Below, piece by piece: positions 61,465 through 64,000 of a DNA stretch of 64,000 bases. This DNA comes from Saccharothrix sp. NRRL B-16314 (GTDB lineage: Bacteria; Actinomycetota; Actinomycetes; Mycobacteriales; Pseudonocardiaceae), in NCBI RefSeq assembly GCF_000716595.1, contig NZ_JNXC01000037.1, positions 78,977-142,976 on the forward strand, given 5' to 3'. The translations under genes and the position numbers were made by a program. Position 1 is the first letter of the stretch; every line of letters starts with the position of its first letter. The notes beneath the pieces are model-generated. The model was not told the DNA's origin. It searched no databases and was given only the letters and a program-made list of their open reading frames with translations.

Positions 61465-62231
61465 TCCTCGAACGACCGGCCGTCGCGCCCGAGCACGGAC
61501 GGCACGCCGTCGGACAGGGCGTCGTCGTGCCCGTCGCGCATCGCGGTCAACGACAGCGTCAGCACCTCCGCGTACACCGAGTCGAAACCGCTTTCCATCA
61601 GCGCCCCGATGTAGTCGGCCACGGGCACGTCCACCAGCCGGACCGACCGACCCGACACGTCGCCGATCTGCGCCACCACCTCGCCGAACGACAACGCCCG
61701 CGGCCCGGACAGCTCGTACGTCACACCTGAGTGCCCCTCTTGCGTCAACGCCGCCACCGCCACGTCGGCGATGTCCTGCGCGTGGATGAACGGGTGCCCG
61801 CCGTCGCCCCCGACCGGCAGCACGATCTCGCCCTCCAGCACCTGCTGGAGGAAGAAGTCCTCGCTGAAGTTGTGCGCGAACCACGTCGGCCGCAGGATCG
61901 TCCACTCCACGCCGGACTCCCGGACCGCACGCTCACGACCGTCGCCATCGGGCAACCCACGCGCCGTGAGCAGGACGAGCCGCCGCACCCCCGCCGCCAC
62001 CGCCTGCGGCACGAACGCGGCCACCTCCTCGGCGTCGATGTTGCTGCCGACCGGCACGAGGTAGGCCGCCGTGACGCCGTCCAGCGCAGCCGCCCAAGTG
62101 GACTGGTCCGTCCAGTCGAAACGGATCTCCGTGTGCCGGGACACGGGACGGTAGGCGACGCCGAGGGCGTCGAGGGCGGACGTGACGCGCCGGCCGGTCT
62201 TGCCGGTGGCTCCGATAACCAGAATTGTCAT
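61431..62231 (-). CDS. NmrA-like NAD(P)-binding oxidoreductase
   Basis: The 266-residue atypical short-chain dehydrogenase-like protein opens TILVIGATGKTGRRVTSAL, with the NAD(P) GxxGxxG loop, and contains RLVLLTARGLPDG and WTILRPTWFAHNFSED, typical of NmrA/SDR-a5 proteins such as QOR2-like quinone reductases or redox sensors. ATG 62231 is chosen over an upstream in-frame start at 62243. It is divergent from the AraC gene, whose product probably regulates it. Confidence 0.88.
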   Translation of the reverse strand: MTILVIGATGKTGRRVTSALDALGVAYRPVSRHTEIRFDWTDQSTWAAALDGVTAAYLVPVGSNIDAEEVAAFVPQAVAAGVRRLVLLTARGLPDGDGRERAVRESGVEWTILRPTWFAHNFSEDFFLQQVLEGEIVLPVGGDGGHPFIHAQDIADVAVAALTQEGHSGVTYELSGPRALSFGEVVAQIGDVSGRSVRLVDVPVADYIGALMESGFDSVYAEVLTLSLTAMRDGHDDALSDGVPSVLGRDGRSFEDYVKEAADAWA

Positions 62232-62244
62232 GCCATCAGACAAT
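62224..62244. promoter_or_regulatory. Inverted repeat over the NmrA-type gene start
   Basis: ATTGTC (62224-62229) and GACAAT (62239-62244) flank the start codon region of the oxidoreductase gene, in the gap shared with the divergent AraC gene. It is a possible operator. Confidence 0.45.
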
Positions 62245-62302
62245 CAAGATCGTGCTGGACGGAACATGGTTCACCGTCCGCGATGCATGTTCAATCGTCT
62301 AC

Positions 62303-63214
62303 GTGGACGCTCTCACGACTCTCCTGCGCGGCGTGCACGCGCAGCGCGCCGACCTGTGCCGCTCGTTCGCCTCACCGCCGTGGTCGCTGGCGTTCACGGC
62401 GACGGCGCCTCTCACCCTCGTCACCGCCGTCCGCGGCGACACGTGGCTGCTCGTCGAGGACGGCACCAGCGTCCTCCTGCGACCAGGTGACTTCGGCGTG
62501 ATCCGCGGACCGATGCGGTTCGTGCTGGCCGACGACCCGTCCACGCCGCCGCAGATCGACCTGGACGGACCGGACTGCGAGCAGTGGCTGGTCGACACCC
62601 GCACCTACGGCTTCGGCGCCGACCAGGACGCGCTGGTGATCACCGGCAGCTACGCGGTCGAGCGCGGTGTGTCCGACCGGCTCCTCAACGCCCTGCCGAG
62701 GGCGTTCGTCGTGCCGTGCGGGGACGAGCACTGCCCCACGCTGGACGTGCTGGCCACCGAGATCCCCAAGGACCAGGCCGGCCAGGACGTCATCCTCGAC
62801 CGGCTCCTGGACCTCCTGCTGGTCTACGTGCTGCGCGAGTGGTTCGACCGGCCCGACAGCAACACGCCCGCCTGGTACCGGGCGTTGGGCGACGAGACCG
62901 TCGGCCCCGCCCTCCGCGCCATGCACGACGAACCAGAGCGCGCTTGGACCGTCGCGGAGCTCGCAGCGCGCGCTGGGGTGTCACGGGCGGCGCTTGCGCG
63001 GCGGTTCACGACGTTGGTCGGCGTGCCGCCGCTGACCTACCTGACCGAATGGCGCATGGACGTCGCCGCGGACCTGCTCACCCAACCCGACGCCACCGTC
63101 AGCTCGGTGGCACGGGCCGTCGGTTACGCGGACGGGTTCGCGTTCAGCACGGCGTTCAAACGGGTACGGGGCGTGCGGCCGAGCGACCACCGTGTGGTAG
63201 CTCTGCGGGCATGA
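62303..63214 (+). CDS. AraC family regulator with cupin-type N-terminal domain
   Basis: The 303-residue protein has an N-terminal cupin_6-like sensing domain (LLRGVHAQRADLCRSFASPP, LLRPGDFGVIRGP) and a C-terminal AraC pair of helix-turn-helix motifs (WTVAELAARAGVSRAALARR, VPPLTYLTEWRMDVAADLL, VSSVARAVGYADGFAFSTAF). GTG 62303 is the likeliest start. It is divergent from the NmrA-type oxidoreductase, the usual pairing for this subfamily. Its stop overlaps the MazG-like gene start (ATGA). Confidence 0.9.
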   Translation: MDALTTLLRGVHAQRADLCRSFASPPWSLAFTATAPLTLVTAVRGDTWLLVEDGTSVLLRPGDFGVIRGPMRFVLADDPSTPPQIDLDGPDCEQWLVDTRTYGFGADQDALVITGSYAVERGVSDRLLNALPRAFVVPCGDEHCPTLDVLATEIPKDQAGQDVILDRLLDLLLVYVLREWFDRPDSNTPAWYRALGDETVGPALRAMHDEPERAWTVAELAARAGVSRAALARRFTTLVGVPPLTYLTEWRMDVAADLLTQPDATVSSVARAVGYADGFAFSTAFKRVRGVRPSDHRVVALRA

Positions 63215-63543
63215 ACCTGGAAGACCTGCGTGACGCCCTCCGCCGATTCGCCGCCGCGCGCGACTGGGACGAGTACCACACGCCGAAGAACCTCGTCATG
63301 GCGTTGTCCGGGGAGGTCGGCGAGCTGACCGACCTGTTCCAGTGGCTCACGCCCGAAGAGGCCGCGCACGCGATGGACGACCCCGAGCTGGCCTGGAACG
63401 TGCGGGACGAGCTCGCCGACGTCATGCACTACCTGGTGCGCCTGGCCGACAAGCTCGACGTCGACCTGATCGAGGCCGCGTTCGCCAAGATCGAGCGGAA
63501 CGAACGGCGTTTCCCGACCGGCGACCTGAAGCCCGTCGAATGA
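63211..63543 (+). CDS. MazG-like nucleoside triphosphate pyrophosphohydrolase
   Basis: The 110-residue all-helical enzyme resembles MazG-like dNTP pyrophosphatases (dCTP-type housecleaning enzymes): WDEYHTPKNLVMALSGEVGE, LTDLFQWLT and VRDELADVMHYLVRLADKL, with the EVGEL and DELADV metal-binding Glu/Asp. The ATG overlaps the AraC stop by 4 bp. It probably hydrolyses modified or surplus nucleotides. Confidence 0.88.
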   Translation: MNLEDLRDALRRFAAARDWDEYHTPKNLVMALSGEVGELTDLFQWLTPEEAAHAMDDPELAWNVRDELADVMHYLVRLADKLDVDLIEAAFAKIERNERRFPTGDLKPVE

Positions 63544-63560
63544 GCCGTCGGACGCCGACG

Positions 63561-63701
63561 TCAGACGTAGGTCAGCAGCAGCAGGACCAGGGCTACGAAG
63601 ACGACCAGGCCGAGCAGGGCCGGAGCCCACATCGGCGCAGGTGACGACGGGAGGTGGGCGGATTCGTGCCTGCCTCTTCGTCTGCGCGCTCGCCACGGCA
63701 T
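63561..63701 (-). CDS. Small single-pass membrane peptide
   Basis: The 46-residue peptide has a basic start (MPWRARRRRGRHESAH) and one C-terminal membrane segment (WAPALLGLVVFVALVLLLL), so the N-terminus should be cytoplasmic. GGGGAGG lies 5 nt before the ATG at 63701, a good ribosome binding site that supports translation. It is convergent with the MazG-like gene. The family is unknown; small hydrophobic peptides of this type are common in actinomycetes. Confidence 0.55.
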   Translation of the reverse strand: MPWRARRRRGRHESAHLPSSPAPMWAPALLGLVVFVALVLLLLTYV

Positions 63702-63867
63702 CGAAGCCTCCCCTGCCCACCCACCGCTTCCCATGTCGCAACGGTAAGGACGGATCAAGGGGGCGAAGTCGCAGATCACCCACTCGCACCAGGTGCGTCG
63801 CCCGGATAGCGGCCGGCGCCGGCAGAACGTGATGGTTCCTCATCACCTGGAATCGTGCGCCGAACGC

Positions 63868-63912
63868 AAAAAAGCCTTCAGGGGCACTCGATCAACGAGC
63901 ACCCCTGAAGGC
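63868..63912 (-). terminator. Intrinsic terminator of the rRNA operon
   Basis: On the minus strand, GCCTTCAGGGG (stem arms at 63902-63912 and 63874-63884, with further pairing of the CTCG/CGAG loop bases) is followed by six T residues (63868-63873 complement). It lies just downstream of the 5S rRNA 3' end. It is a classic rho-independent terminator. Confidence 0.92.
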
Positions 63913-63920
63913 GAAAAATT

Positions 63921-64000
63921 GTTCGGCGGCGTCCTACTCTCCCACACCCTCACGAGTGCAGTACCATCGGCGCTGGAAGGCTTAACTACCGGGTTCGGAA
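63921..64000 (-). rRNA. rrf: 5S ribosomal RNA (partial, 3' part)
   Basis: The reverse complement reads as the last ~80 nt of an actinobacterial 5S rRNA, with the CCGAACCCGG region, GATGGTACTGCACTCG and GGGAGAGTAGGACGCCGC near the 3' end. The 5' third lies beyond the window edge. It marks the end of a minus-strand rRNA operon. Confidence 0.95.

Overview
The window is uniformly GC-rich, uses many GTG and TTG starts, and looks like a chromosomal segment of a mycelial actinomycete. The best guess is Pseudonocardiaceae (Saccharothrix, Lentzea, Actinosynnema or a relative). The clues are helix-turn-helix/DUF5753 regulators paired with DUF397 genes, ESX-type secretion substrates with EspG-like chaperones and DUF3558 lipoproteins, an actinobacterial hemE-hemG-hemQ operon next to DUF3000 and an RNase D gene, and a 5S rRNA of actinobacterial type. 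The species call is inference. The window ends inside the 5S gene of a minus-strand rRNA operon.

Layout. 0.3-3.3 kb: ESX cassette A (small ESX protein, DUF3558 lipoprotein, PPE-like protein with Pro/Gly-rich tail, EspG-like protein). 3.3-6.4 kb: TetR regulator divergent from two acyl-CoA dehydrogenases. 6.4-8.0 kb: XRE/DUF5753-DUF397 module with a divergent small gene. 8.0-10.5 kb: GntR regulator and L-asparaginase around a perfect palindrome, a small membrane protein and msrB. 10.5-14.9 kb: three TIGR04222-type membrane proteins, two with Cys/Gly/Ser-rich tails, followed by a DUF692/MNIO iron oxygenase and a 4-bp-overlapping small partner. This is the most promising undescribed system here, a possible RiPP-like pathway with membrane-anchored substrates. 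15.4-22.4 kb: a lipoprotein and two tandem secreted subtilases. 22.4-29.9 kb: hemQ-hemG-hemE, DUF3000, dipeptidase, orphan response regulator, RNase D. 29.9-35.4 kb: a 22-bp tandem repeat, MerR regulator divergent from a membrane protein, and a thiolase/FadB beta-oxidation pair.

35.4-51.4 kb is the accessory part. It holds a helicase-phospholipase D fusion resembling single-gene anti-phage helicases, a second ESX-related operon (YbaB-like protein, WXG100-like proteins, membrane protein), ESX cassette B (paralogous to A, with a frameshift in its PPE-like gene), a frameshifted XRE/DUF5753 gene with DUF397, a putative EVE-like/PD-(D/E)XK nuclease, a broken helicase gene with an inverted internal piece, and a DUF2075 helicase with an N-terminal nuclease motif. 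A ~95-bp block at 41.1 kb is a truncated copy of the promoter and start of the gene at 50.9 kb. The remnants and frameshifts suggest active rearrangement.

51.4-63.7 kb: two DUF72 genes flanking an arylamine N-acetyltransferase and a large one-pass membrane protein that joins a degenerate NTPase-like domain to an extracellular ligand-binding-like domain; a protease inhibitor; an overlapping alpha/beta hydrolase-PAS/PP2C phosphatase pair that closely matches the Bacillus RsbQ-RsbP stress module; a hypothetical protein with an XRE/ImmA protein lacking the first histidine of HEXXH; a methyltransferase; an NmrA-type oxidoreductase divergent from an AraC regulator; a MazG-like pyrophosphohydrolase; a small membrane peptide; then the rRNA terminator and 5S rRNA. 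No CRISPR array, tRNA or complete insertion sequence was recognised.
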